Shown here: one piece after another, positions 45,042-56,385 of the stretch
Layout: each line of letters opens with the position of its first letter
Position numbering within the stretch: position 1 is the first letter of the stretch
Source of the DNA: Hyposmocoma kahamanoa
Taxonomy: Eukaryota; Arthropoda; Insecta; Lepidoptera; Cosmopterigidae
Length of the DNA: 64,000 nucleotides
NCBI RefSeq assembly: GCF_003589595.1
Contig: NW_020653852.1
Location: forward strand, 6,940,118-7,004,117
Direction of reading: 5' to 3'
Position numbers and translations under genes: made by a program
The notes under the pieces: model-generated
What the model was told of the DNA's origin: nothing
Databases searched by the model: none
The model's input: the letters and a program-made list of their open reading frames with translations, nothing else

Positions 45042-45855
45042 AAGGCTCAATTTACATCGCGGCGGAATGGAATGGAAGCGGTTTTTTGTAACAAAATTGT
45101 ACAGTCGATGACCTAAGAGACCTGCCTTCCTAACAGTCTATTTAGTTCTGAGTAGATCAGTGTAAATAAAGGTATTCTGAGTAGATCAGTGAAAAAAAAG
45201 GTATTGAAGAAATTCAACCCTTAACCTCTGAGCTGTAAAATTAATTTTGGTATGACTTCCTTATTGCATCTTAGTTGAAGGACGTTTTAGTAAACTTTTT
45301 AAGCTAATTTGATCTTTAATTACATTACACGAATACAAAATTTAACTGCATCTGTGGCCGAACGGTTACCATGCTGGACTGCCACGCAGAGGTCCCGGAT
45401 TCGATTCTCGGGCCGGGAGAAATATTTGTATGGCCTACATTTATTTCTTTCGTGAGTGTGGGTGTAATTTGTGGTTGTCTATGTGTGTGTTCATGTGACC
45501 CGCGTACAGGGTCAGGGGGTTAGTGCGGGGCTGTGTTTCCTTAGTGTGTGTGTTATTATTATTAATTTCAACAAAAAAGCAGGAACTCCTTTACATTTTT
45601 CTGTTAAATGTATAAGAAAACTCTTAGAACCAAAAAATCGGCTAGGGGGACATATATATCTTAGGGCATCGACCGTACGTACGATAGGGTAGCTGCGGGA
45701 ATTTCCGTGATTGCGCGATAAATCTCCGGAAGACTTGCGACCTGTGTTTTGCCTCGTATCTAGTTTATACGTTATACAATTGACGTAAAGTTCATTATGC
45801 TAAGGTTACAAACAATCGCTTCCATTCCTTTCCGCAGTAATGTAAATTGAGCCTT
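45042..45855. mobile_element. MITE-like element with about 39-bp TIR, containing a SINE-A
   Basis: Left AAGGCTCAATTTACATCGCG, right complement AAGGCTCAATTTACATTACT; both continue GCGGAA-GGAATGGAAGCG. The target duplication is unclear. A SINE-A copy lies at 45349-45557 inside, so the SINE inserted later. Two direct copies of TTCTGAGTAGATCAGTG sit at 45144-45195. Confidence 0.8.
45349..45557 (+). mobile_element. SINE-A copy nested in the 45-kb element
   Basis: TGGCCGAACGGTTACCATGC, GGATTCGATTCTCGGGCCGG, full body and 3' end GGGGCTGTGTTTCCTTAGTG. Head and body intact apart from small changes. Confidence 0.88.
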
Positions 45856-45902
45856 GTAGCAATTTAATGCAAACAACTCGAGAAAAGTAAGTTACGATTT
45901 TT

Positions 45903-46760
45903 TTCAAGTGACGGTATGAACAAGTCGTGCGCCTGGTGGCAAGCGACACGCTTGTCCATAGCAGTTGCAGTGCCACTTAGAGCTTTAAATTGCAAAAAAT
46001 TTAGTTGACAAGACTCACGTGCTCGTAATTTCACCAGCAACCTGACTCTTCAAAACTGGCACACAGTAGTGCATTTTGCCGCTTGGCGGCAGGATTAGGT
46101 AAGGCGACAGTACTTCCCTGGACGAACTCTTTCACAAGGAGATCTACTACAGAGCGTGTTTATCAAAGAATGTCGTCTGACAATTTAACATGGTCTATTA
46201 TATAGTATATACTATTATTGCACATGCAAATATTATTTTTAATTATTCACAGTTCTGCACATTCGCGCCCGCTTAACTATTGACTATTTTGTGTACTACA
46301 CTAAAACGGTGACTTCAATTTGAGTGGATGCTAAGAAAACTGCGCTCGCTTCTCTCTCTTTTTTATGCAAGTATCACACAACATGAAATACTAATAATAT
46401 GTACATGTACTACTTGGTACTTGGTGCAACGGGCTGCATATACATATATATACATTTTTACATTATAATATTTAGTAGCAGTCGGGCTCCTTGTGAATGA
46501 GTTCGTCCAGGGAAGTATTGTCACCGTACCTATTTCTGCCGCCAAGCAGTAATGTCAGCATTACTGTGTTCCGGTTTTGAAGGATAAGGGTGCTGGTGGA
46601 ATTACAGGGACATGGGACTTGTCAACTTATGTCTCAGGGTGACGAGCGCAGCGCAGATCTTAGCGATTTAAAGTGTTGAGTGGCACTACAACTGTTATGT
46701 ACAGTCGTGTAACTTACCATCAGATGCACGACTTGTTCGTTCCGTCACGTGATATTATTA
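45903..46760. mobile_element. Head-to-head family C foldback, about 860 bp
   Basis: Plus-oriented arm at 45903-46142 and minus-oriented arm at 46497-46760 are complementary over about 240 bp. The outer ends are AAGTGACGGTATGAACAAGTCG and its complement; the inner ends are TTCCCTGGACGAACTC and GAGTTCGTCCAGGGAA. Similarity falls off in places. The spacer of about 350 bp holds a repeat piece, CTTGGTGCAACGGGCTG (46413-46434), seen again at 52413-52434. Confidence 0.8.
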
Positions 46761-46799
46761 AAAAAACCTTATTTACTTTTTTGAAATAATTATGTAATT

Positions 46800-47270
46800 T
46801 TTATGAAAAAACCGACCTCAAAGTTTATTGTTTTACATGTATTTGCCAACATTGCCAACTTTTATTGAAATCGGTTAACGGAAAGTGGGTGAAATCCAAT
46901 AACCCGGATTCATTCCCTAATTTGTTAAGGGTGGTAAATTAGGGAAAGAATGAGGTGGAATATTTTCTTAAAATTTTAATGGAACCACCACTACTGACAA
47001 ATCGAAATCGGTTCAGTTGTACACGTCTGATGACAATGCTATAATTAAACTAAATTTAAGCAACATTTTGCATGCCTAGTCAGGTAAGACATGTGTTCTG
47101 TAATAATTGTTCCATCTTTCACACCATGTTTTAAGCAAATAAATTTCATTTCATTTCATTTCAAATTTCATTTCATTTCAATGTCGGAGTGGTCGCGTAA
47201 TATAAACACAAAAAATACAGTCAAAATTGAGAACCTCCTCCTTCTTTTAATGTCGGTTAAAAAAATCAGA
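46800..47270. repeat. Dispersed repeat pieces and (TTTCA)n tract
   Basis: AAAAACCGACCTCAAAG at 46805, AATCGGTTCAGTTGT at 47005, a TTTCA pentanucleotide run at 47140-47182 and GAGAACCTCCTCCTTC at 47230. These are parts of the same family as 38752-38945. Confidence 0.6.
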
Positions 47271-48120
47271 CGACTACAAAAAATGGGATCCTCTCTTCCT
47301 CCTTAAGGTTTTTTTTTTCTTCGGTGTGGTAATCATGTTTCAAACGTCTTTAACAGACATATTGATGAGTTATTCCATAATGAAATGATGTTTATTTAGG
47401 CGTGAAATGATGTTTATTTATTCATTATTAAACATTTGCCTAGAATAATTTCCCATAGGATTGCTATAGATAAACAGTTGACCCAGATGGAAAATTGTAA
47501 TGAATAAACATGTATCGAACTCTATATACTACTTCTATACCTCCAAGGTTCTTTGTTTAATTAACGCCTAGTAACTTCCGTGAGTTCTACATATTGTTGT
47601 AAAAACATGGATAGAAGTTCTATATGTAGTTGCAACACGGAGCTGCTGGAAGTTTCTAGAACTTGCAATTTAAGTACAAAGTTTATGTCGTCTTTGTATA
47701 GTCCACAGCATCCTCAGCTTTACACTTTGGATTTTAGATAGTTCAAATGAGAAGTCGTATATAGATATATTTGAAACCTTAGGGTGCATTTACTCGACAC
47801 GAATTTCATCGCGCACACGCCGCGCGGAGACCGCGTTGCCGCCGCGCAACAACCGCGTGCATCTGACTATCATGGCAAAGTACGCTCTATTTATTTAGCT
47901 TTTACGTTTTAACTTAAATGAGCGTCCCGGCCACGCGGGCGAGGTTGGCTTGTCTTTGGTCTACGCGGCGACCGCACTGGTGTATTATTCACAGGAATTT
48001 AAATATTGTCGCATAGTAAATAGAGTTCAGATTCGCCATTAATGTGCGCGAAAGCGTGCTAACTGGGCGCTTCAGAATAAGCCAGAGCGTGCTTTTGACA
48101 CGTACACATTTGGCGATCAG

Positions 48121-48299
48121 TGCCTCTACCACGCGTTTACTGTGACAATTGTCGCTAGCGACCGCGTAAATTACATCACAATTTTGTATGGCAAATTATA
48201 CAGAGCCCCTAGCGGTCCCAAGAAGAAACAGCATTTTGTATACAAACATTTTACGAGGTCGCTAGCGATAACTGTCAATGTAAGGTCATGGTAGAGGCA
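48121..48299. mobile_element. MITE with TGCCTCTACC ends, CAG on both sides
   Basis: CAG at 48118-48120 and 48300-48302 flank TGCCTCTACC and GGTAGAGGCA. Inverted similarity continues through ACTGTGACAATTGTCGCTAG-CGACC to about 48 bp, with mismatches. 179 bp. Confidence 0.75.
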
Positions 48300-48599
48300 C
48301 AGAAAATATTCTGTACGTAAGTGGAAATGGCAATTCTTATAGTACGGGGAATAGACCCGGTTATTGGTGTGATTGTCTGGTATCGGCACAATACGCGATT
48401 TCCTTTTTTGTCCTTTAAAATTATTTACAGAATTCTATTACGTGTTAGTCTAAATATTCTTTGAGGTTTGCGTCATCGCAATAACTATTTTCTGACAGTG
48501 CTTGTTTATTTGATTGTTGTGCTGGCTATATCTTCATTCGAAGAATACAGATCCCACTTCTTTGCCTGTAAATTGAGCTTTAAAATCTATAATGAAAAC

Positions 48600-48690
48600 T
48601 TTTTTATAATACAAAGGCGGACGTTTCGGGCCCTTTACAGGTCCCATGGTCACGGTTGACATGTAAAGACCCCGAAACGTCGGATTGTTT
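48600..48690. repeat. Inverted repeat GACGTTTCGGG-CCTTTACA
   Basis: GGACGTTTCGGGCCCTTTAC and its near complement GTAAAGACCCCGAAACGTC face each other around CCCATGGTCACGGTTGAC. A motif of this type is widespread in Lepidoptera as far as I recall. Confidence 0.65.
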
Positions 48691-49344
48691 GAAAAAAAAA
48701 AAACAAATATACGCGATTTAAATCCGGAAAAATAGTTTCATTTCCTATGTGTAACAATCGCGAAACCTAAGAATTACATCATTCTTTGGCTATATTAAAA
48801 TTTGTGGTGTTATAAGTATAAGCTCAGCACTTGATACCCCCATTAATTATTATTTTGTTTCAATTTGAGTTCATTAATTTGTTCGTGATCTAACTAATTC
48901 CAAGCATTGATACCACAGATTCGCCAAAAAAAAAAATTACCTACTACACGTTTTATTATTGTAGGTAGGCACACAATGTATTGAAGATAGTTTAAATCGA
49001 TCGTGATCGCGATCCTTTCATTTGATCGTCTGGCAATAACAAGTTGTACTTAAAATTAAAAAAAGATTATGAAAACTGTCTTTTGAAGCTGGTCTTGTTT
49101 ATGAAAATAAATAGAACTAACTTTTACCACTTAATGCAGAAAAACTGAGCTTCGTCCACTATAATTTGCCTTTATTGAAATTTGAGTAGTAAATTTAAAG
49201 GTAACGTGATCTAACTTCATAGTACTTTCAGTTACAAGTAATACACAAATTGTCAACGATCCTGTAGTTGCGTTTATCCTATTTCTATCATCTTTAATCA
49301 GTAAATGAATTTATTTGGCGTATTCATTACAAATTTTTCCCAGT

Positions 49345-49455
49345 TTTAAACAGCCGATATCCAGCCGGATATTGTTCTACTATACGCTATCCGGCCGGAT
49401 AGTAAAAATAGGCCGGACACCAGATATATACCGGATAACCGTTTCATCTCTAGTT
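49345..49455. repeat. Degenerate hAT-like end (CCGGATA-rich)
   Basis: Repeated CCGGATA/TATCCGG words followed by CCGTTTCATCTCTAG. Looks like one end of a non-autonomous element; the other end was not found. Confidence 0.4.
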
Positions 49456-49689
49456 TAAAATGTGCAGAACTGTGAAAAATTAAAAATAAGAAAAATATTT
49501 GCGTGCGCAAAAATAGAAAGATACCGCGCTTTGATAGAAAATTAGATCCCAAAAAATAGTTTAATTTCATTCAGGGATGTAATGAAAGTAATCTGTTTTC
49601 ATCATGTCGTTATTATACTTCAATTTATAATGTGAAGAAAATGTAATACCGCTGACAATCGCTGATTTTAATGTAAAAGAAACTTTATG

Positions 49690-50110
49690 ATTCCGGTATG
49701 CGACTGAATTCAAGAGCACCTGTAAGATTCTGGAATAAACTGCCTGCTAGCGTATGTGACAGTCCATGCATCGCGATCGGTGGCATCTTTCAAACACAAA
49801 TTAAAAGAGCCATAAAGGTCAAACAAGCAAGTAATTTGTTTAGAATATAAAATCCAATGTATATAAAGTTTTATGTAGGTGTGTATATCTGTCATATGTA
49901 TATATTATCATCATTTATAATTTATTCACATTTAATGTTTATTAAATTTATTGTATTATGATTAGTTTTGCAGACTCTCTATACCACGGCTAGGGTTGGC
50001 TGGAGGAGATCTCTTCAAGAGATAAGCTCACCTTTGTATATGTACTTTGTAACATATGTTTTAAGTGTCTTTTTTGTGCATTAAAGAATTTGTCTATACA
50101 AGAATTGTTG
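49690..50110 (+). mobile_element. LINE 3' end
   Basis: Frame MRLNSRAPVRFWNKLPASV, then FQTQIKRAIKVKQASN and a stop. The 3' UTR has GGTTGGCTGGAGGAGATCTC, AAGAGATAAGCTCACCTTTG and ATTAAAGAATTTGT. A common LINE ending in Lepidoptera. Confidence 0.68.
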
Positions 50111-50427
50111 TATTTTCGTGTATTTCGGAAATATAATTTATAGTTAACAATGGTCGACTGGGTCTGTCCTTAAACTAAAATGCTGATTTAAAATACATAA
50201 TTATGCATGAAAATAGGTTTTATACCAGGACCAGCAACAATTGGAAGCACAGGAAGATACATCGATATACGATGTCTGCAGTACCTACAGTAAAGGGACT
50301 AGATGTAGGCTGGGGTTCCACCCCTTTGTTGTGGATATTTCAAGGATTCGCACGAAATGTTACGCTTCCATATTTATAAGGCAAACGGCTTGAGTGGAAT
50401 TCCCTGCTTGCAGATTTGTTCCCTGAA

Positions 50428-50795
50428 CGTTGTAACTTGCCATTATTATCACTAATTCTGTTGTACAGTTCTGTTGACAGAACTACTGGTACTTTTTCCC
50501 ATTTGTTCTGTTAATAAATAGACAGTTTTCTTCAAAGAACTACTTTATTATTAGCCATTTTTATCGTAAATTATATTAATTATAATGTGATTTGACCTGA
50601 AAACCTGTTCGGAAACGTAAATAAATTCGCTTCGGGCACTCTGGTGCTTCTTTTTCATATACTAACCTTACTTAACCTACTGAGTAAGGAGAACAGAACA
50701 AATGGGAAGAAATGTACCTGTAGTACTGTCAACAGAACTCTACAACATAACAAGTGAGAATAATCGGTAACTTGGGCCTGTTCACGGCAAAAGTG
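50428..50795. mobile_element. Imperfect inverted-repeat element, about 370 bp
   Basis: Arms near 50456-50512 (TTCTGTTGTACAGTTCTGTTG, CCCATTTGTTCTGTT) and 50688-50748 (GAACAGAACAAATGGGAAG, CAACAGAACTCTACAACA) are complementary with scattered changes. Weaker similarity extends outwards. Termini and target duplication not defined. Confidence 0.65.
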
Positions 50796-50988
50796 AATAG
50801 GTATTATTTAGGTGTGTATCATATTCCATCAGGTGAGATGAAGGTCAAATGCGCACTTATTTTTTTAATAAAAAAAAACCAATTTGGAAAAATATAAAAC
50901 TCGGTTACGAGTGTTTTACGGGTGAATGGGCTCCTTAAGTCAAATTACTCGACATTGGATTTTATTAAAATATAAAGCGTTGATCCGC

Positions 50989-51225
50989 TCAATATTCGTC
51001 TGCTACCGTGGTATGGACATGAGGTTTTGTTGATCCTGTTTCAAATTTATATTTTTTCATCATGCTTGCTCGTAAATAGCATGATTTCTTGTTAGCTAAC
51101 TTGACTCTAATGTCCCAAATAAAATCATCGGGCCTTTTTTCTTCCATTACAGCCACGGTCGGTAAGGCGTTTTTTTTAATTGGTAGGACGCCATACTTCC
51201 TTAAATAGGTCAGGTTCAAGTTCAA
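50989..51225 (-). other. Unidentified open frame, 78 codons
   Basis: Begins LNLTYLRKYGVLP and has EEKRPDDFIWDIRVKLANKK and RASMMKKYKFETGS, ending TTVADEY. Composition is protein-like (mixed charge, few Ser/Leu runs), unlike the AT-rich surroundings. No family recognised. Could be a gene fragment carried by a transposon, an exon or chance. Confidence 0.25.
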
Positions 51226-52409
51226 GTAAGGAGGTTACTTAGTTTAAAATTAAAACATTCGCTGAAAATGATATTTAAATAGAAATTTGAATGCAATTCA
51301 GCCACATACTACTTAAATGCTTATTATTAACAATTGTTTTATAATAAAATAAATTGATTTTAATTTATTTTCTGTTCAAAAATTTTGCAATTATTTTTAC
51401 GTCATGTAATATCATGGATTTATGCATCCTTTTGTATTTGCAAGTTGTATTAATTATGGAAGAATAGCTAGATGGTCTGATAAAAATGAGGTGCATTGAT
51501 TAAAAAAAAAATAAACAAAAATTCATCATTTGCAAAATCCATAATTGTTGTGTTGTGAACCATATTTAGTCATACAAAAAAATAAACATTGTATTTATTT
51601 CCTCATCAATGTTGATGAAAAACATTGTATTGTATTGTGTGTAATGAATGTATCACAGACGGTAAAAAAATATTAAAGCCCTCGCCTTCCGCTCAGGATT
51701 CTGATACACCCACGTTGGCAACTTCTTATTTACTGTCCTTCATACATAATGTACTATTATGGTTCGATTACAAAATAACTCACGACAACGAGCATTTTAT
51801 AACAGTAACCATTAAAACTTATGGTATTTAGTTTTCAATTTACGTATCAGTAAAAAGAAAATGTCAATCATTGACCTTGTTGAAATAATTCGAAATGACG
51901 CTATGTGAATGGTGTGAATGGAAATTTATTTATTTATCTTATTATATCTAAAATATTCCACATTTTTCGTAACTTTTATTTTTCAAAGGTAAAACGCGCT
52001 TCAACATATTAATGGATGTTACTTTTCCATTGTTGTCAGAAATGGAAAGATGTTTCTGTTAAACCAGAACTTGGCTAGCTGCCAGGTACTTTAGTTATTA
52101 TGTTGTTTACTTATTTTTGTAACCTTTATGTTTATGATATAATGTATTATTATTTTTTGGCGAAAGAAGACTTCATGAGGGATATGTTCGTTGAAAGAAT
52201 ACTTCGGCGGTGAGGAACACGACATGAGAAGATATTCACAAAAGTCTCACGCTACTCGGCATGGTCAGTGACTAGTATCTTTGTTTAAAGGAGACATGCC
52301 CAGCATTCAGACGTTTTTATATTCTGCAGACAGATATATCGTAAAAGACGCCAATGTTTAGAAATTCCTGAATTGGCATACTTGCACGATGCCACTTCAA
52401 AATAATTGG

Positions 52410-52580
52410 TACTTGGTACTTGGTGCAACGGGCTGGTATCCGCAACTCGACGACAAAGCGCCTATTTTGCGTGTGGTTCAAAATAATTATTTATTTTAAA
52501 TTTTTATTGAATTGATGATTGATTTATTGAATTGATGATATTGAATTATTTTTTGTGAAATTACTCCACTAGTTTGTTAT
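52410..52580 (-). repeat. Repeat pieces including SINE-B tail
   Basis: GTACTTGGTGCAACGGGCTG at 52415 matches 46415. The complement of 52536-52580 reads ACAAACTAGTGGAGTAATTT then CACAAAAAATAATTCAA, the SINE-B tail. Confidence 0.6.
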
Positions 52581-53149
52581 ATAGTTATTTATATACTTAT
52601 ACTAGTGTGTTATATAGTTATTTATTACTTAATTTTTATTTATTTATTTACCATAACTTAGGATTAACAGTCATGTATCTAACACACCACCCTAGTTTAT
52701 TTCTACATTGATGTGATATTGTAGAATATTACAATGCCATTACTCTCCTAGACATAAGAGCTAACCTCTTATCGGTGTAGTAAACCATTATGTTATCTGC
52801 AAAGTTTTTTCTTTGATCTCTTTATACGACTTTGCTTTTGACTTGATCAAAGAAACTTGTTCTCGGTCGTGCTCGACTTTTGGCTGCCACTTTTCCTCTG
52901 ATCAGTTTTTTTATGATGACGTCGATTTTAAAGATTCTTCTGCTTTTCTTCATAAAAGGGTCTCTCAATAGATGATGCGAATTAAAGTTGCGAATGTATG
53001 GATCAATTTGAATAACAAAATGATTTTTGATAGTCTTAATCTGTCAATTTCGTGTATACAACAGTCTTAAGACGCATAAGACTGGCGTGGGCTGCTTACT
53101 CCAAACTCAGATTCGCGTTCAACATGAAAGTTGCCAATTATGAAAGATG

Positions 53150-53520
53150 AAAGAAAAACAATGCCGAACAAAAAGCTCGCATTCACGACCACTGTATTTT
53201 GCAGGTGCTTACATTTAGAGCTGAGACATGGATTTTTACTAAGGAGATCCTCCACAAACTTCAAGTGGCTGAAAGAGCAATCGAAAGAAAACTGGTAGGA
53301 GTTACACTGACAGACCGTAAAAGAAACAAATAGGTTACAGAGCAAAGTAAAGTGAGCGATGTTACTAAACATATGAAGATAAAGAAATTGAAGTGGGAGT
53401 AGGCTGGTAATGTCGCCCGCAAGAAAGGCTCTTGGTGCTAGGCAGCAACTGAGTGTCGGTAAAAAAATAATTAACCCCAGAAACATCTGCGGAAGACAGT
53501 AGAAATAACTTAAACTTGTT
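53150..53520 (+). mobile_element. Decayed LINE 3' coding fragment
   Basis: Plus-strand frames give QVAERAIERKLVGVTLTDRK, then VTKHMKIKKLKWEWAGNVAR. This is the A-ERKMLG-SL-DR / KLKW-WAGH-AR signature of RTE-like LINE C-termini. Stops and shifts show it is dead. Confidence 0.7.
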
Positions 53521-53936
53521 AATTACATTCCTTATTTTGTTCATAGCAGCCGTTGTTAACCGAAGGATGAAATTTGGGCATTGCTACTAAAAATTTGCTC
53601 GCACAGGAGCTGTTTTCTTGAAATCAAATTTGTGACTTAATGTCGACACATGTAGGATTATCTAAGTTAAAAATGTAGCCTAGTCTTAGCTAAATGAGAA
53701 TGCAGAAGGATCGATCCCCATCATTTACAGTAAAAAGAGTGACAATGTACACAAGACTAAACACAATATACCATACTCACCCCAAAAGAGCCTATACAAC
53801 TATATAATTTTAATAGTAAACGATGAGAACCTTAGGAATGCTTGAAGGTGATGATTTAAGGGCGATGAAGGAGGTCAACATCGTCATAAAGACTTTAACA
53901 GGATCTTAGAAAGTGTTTTAGTTCAAATGGATGACC

Positions 53937-54120
53937 TCGGTGGCCTAACAGTTTGCACTGTGAGCGCTGGATGAAGAGATCCTGGTAGGGCCACTTTGAG
54001 AAATAATCGGTTTTGGTGTGGGTGTTCTGGGTAGAGACCCGGAGTGAATTCCGATGCTCTGGTACTCAGGGAATAATGTAGTCTGAGACCAAGTAGCCGG
54101 TGTAGCTGTCTGACACATTA
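53937..54120 (+). mobile_element. SINE-D copy
   Basis: CCTCGGTGGCCTAACAGTTT, GCACTGTGAGCGCTGGATGA, later GACCCGGAGTGAATTCCGAT and GTCTGAGACCA. Best-preserved copy for the 3' body. Confidence 0.75.
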
Positions 54121-54615
54121 TTATTTTAATATTATAAGAAGTTCAATAGGTGTCTTATATAAGTACAATAGTAGTTATAGAGATACGAGAGGTGGCTGCA
54201 AAGTAATCTACTTAAATTGTGGAATAAAAAATGATCATGGCTATTTCTTTTTTCAATAAACCTGGAAGGAAAATCGTTGCCTTACTTTCTCAAACTCGTG
54301 TCTCAGTAGTACAAAGTACAAAGATACTGAAATGCAATAAATGGATTGAATATATAAATATTGCAGGTTGATTTCACATCACATTTCCTTCATACTCACG
54401 CACTGGCTTTTACCTATTCTTAAAGTAATGCATCGAAATTAACACGCTTGATAAGAAATTTAAAATAAATAGAAAGTTTTGCCCTTTTTTTGCAAAGCAT
54501 TGATATGTATATAGATTTATAGATATAAACGTTTTGCCATCTCATGAATAATCACTCTTTATAAGGTACGAGTGTGAGAAAGTAAGGCATCGAAATGCAA
54601 TTATAGGTATCATAA

Positions 54616-54945
54616 CTGCCTCCGTGGCCGAACGGCTACCATGTGACTGTCACGCAGAGGTCCAAAATCAAAAATTAAAATCAAAATAATCTTTATTTCA
54701 TAGGTAAGCATTATTACACTTGAAATCGTCACAATGGTTAAACTCTACCGCTCATTCGTAAGGCAGATTCCCCTGAGAAGTCCCACGTTCGATTCCCGGG
54801 TCGGGAAAAGAAAATATTTATATGGCCTACATTTATTTCTCTCATGAGTGTGGGTATAATTTGTAATTGTCTATGTGTGTGTCCATGGCACCCGCGATAC
54901 AGGGTTTCCCTAGTGCGTGGCTATGTTGAGTGTGTGTGAGCGTGA
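54616..54945 (+). mobile_element. SINE-A copy split between its A and B boxes
   Basis: The head TGCCTCCGTGGCCGAACGGC to CACGCAGAGGTCC is followed by about 115 bp of foreign sequence. The SINE then resumes TCCCACGTTCGATTCCCGGG and runs to GCTATGTTGAGTGTGTG. Confidence 0.82.
54665..54780 (-). mobile_element. LINE/SINE tail inserted in SINE-A (antisense)
   Basis: AAAATCAAAATAATCTTTAT, TTCATAGGTAAGCATTATTA, ATCGTCACAATGGTTAAACT, CTACCGCTCATTCGTAAGG. I recognise the antisense 3' end of a common lepidopteran retroposon. Flanking TCC words may be the rest of a target duplication. Confidence 0.6.
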
Positions 54946-55008
54946 TTTAAAAAAAAATTGGAACGGGTCATTAGTACGTTAAAAAACGTAAGTAGTTGGA
55001 CATTTTGA

Positions 55009-55141
55009 TTGCCTCAGTAGCCAAACGGTTACTGCGCTCCCACGTGGAGGTTCCGGATTTGATTCCCGGGCCAGAAGGATTGTATGGCCTATATTTATTT
55101 CTCTAGTGAGTTTTGGTGTAATTTGTGGCTGTCTATGGTGC
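55009..55141 (+). mobile_element. SINE-A copy, 3' truncated
   Basis: TGCCTCAGTAGCCAAACGG, GATTTGATTCCCGGGCCAGA, body to TGTGGCTGTCTATGGTG. It lies only 65 bp after the preceding copy, in the same orientation. Confidence 0.8.
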
Positions 55142-55911
55142 GGTGTATGATTACATTTTTAACAATTTATCTGTTTCTTTCGACATGTTGTCTATGCAAA
55201 GTGAAACATAAAAATAAAAAGAGTGTCACTAATTTTGAAAGAAGAATAATATTTTCTTCATTTCATTTATAACAGCCAATACGTCACGTTATACGTTTTA
55301 TTGGAAACTGTCAAGAAATTATTACTTAGCCACCCCTCGTATACACAAGACACGTAACGTTCTAGGTTTGACGGTTTAAAGTTCCGGGTGTAGGTAACTG
55401 TAAATCAAACACTGTAGGCCAACACACAGGCCGACGAGCGCGGTGTGTAATGGTTTGTCTATAATAGCATGTTATGAGTTGAAAAAGGTTAAAGATAGTA
55501 TCAGAAGTAAATCACTTTTATCTTTTCCTTCTACTTCAAAACAAACATAATCTCGACGTCTCCGTGTTTCCTCGTTATTCTGTTCCAGTACACCGGTTAT
55601 TTAGATAGGAATCTAAGAGGTAAAACTTTGAGCGAGGCTCAGCTCAAGCTTATCCGATGGCTATATCTCATTATCTCGCTTTATGCATTATGAATAAGAA
55701 CATTTTGTAGCTGAAGTAGAGTTGTTTATATCGTATTCGGCTTACCTGGATCACATGTCGGACTTTGGTCTTGGCATTTTAGGGTCTCTAATCTCAACGG
55801 TATAAACGGTACTTTGCGAATACGCGTTTGTATACAGTGTTCGGAGCGTCAATGCCTACACGTCGCTTGGATTGTCACATTATTATTTTAATTGTACTTA
55901 CAGGTATTTAT

Positions 55912-56385
55912 CTGTTACGTACGTCGTGAGATAGCAAGTGGAGTAGAGAAACTAAAGCAGGAAGTTGATAGTCGGCACACTTTATTCGGCCACAAGCTCT
56001 CACCAGTACGACTATCAAGTCGTAAGTGCGTCCTTCGACATACCATCGCTATAGAAGGCAACCCAACGAACTCGAGGTGCAAACTTTGACAAGCCAAACT
56101 CTTCACCTGTGTAATTGTTCACCTATGCAAGTGTTACAGTGGTCAATATGGAAATCCCTGAATCATCTCAGGTCACAAATTGGCCGGTGTAGAGAGATAA
56201 TATGGTGAAATGGGACTATATAAAACCGGTACAAAACCATTGTGCTTGCGGATTGCCCACACAAAGTATATCTCACTTGCTCTCATGTCCACTGTATCGG
56301 ACTAAGTGCACCAGCGAAGCCTTGCTAAAGGCAGCAGATAGGGGCATAGAAGTGGCTGTTTACTAGGCCAAAGAAATATAACACT
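55912..56385 (+). mobile_element. LINE 3' coding fragment with Cys/His end
   Basis: VRREIASGVEKLKQEVDSRH, TLFGHKLSPVRLSSRK, then after shifts YIKPVQNHCACGLPTQSISH and LLSCPLYRTKCTSEALL, ending VYxAKEI. The CxCG-x5-HLL-CPL-CT pattern is the C-terminus of a known RTE-like LINE type. Directly followed by the pogo-type element. Confidence 0.72.

Noticed and set aside
55741..55850. Possible minus-strand exon ending ...CQDQSPTCDPG before GTAAGC
   Set aside because: The open stretch is short, has a stop just upstream and no good acceptor in phase, and does not match any part of domain I convincingly.
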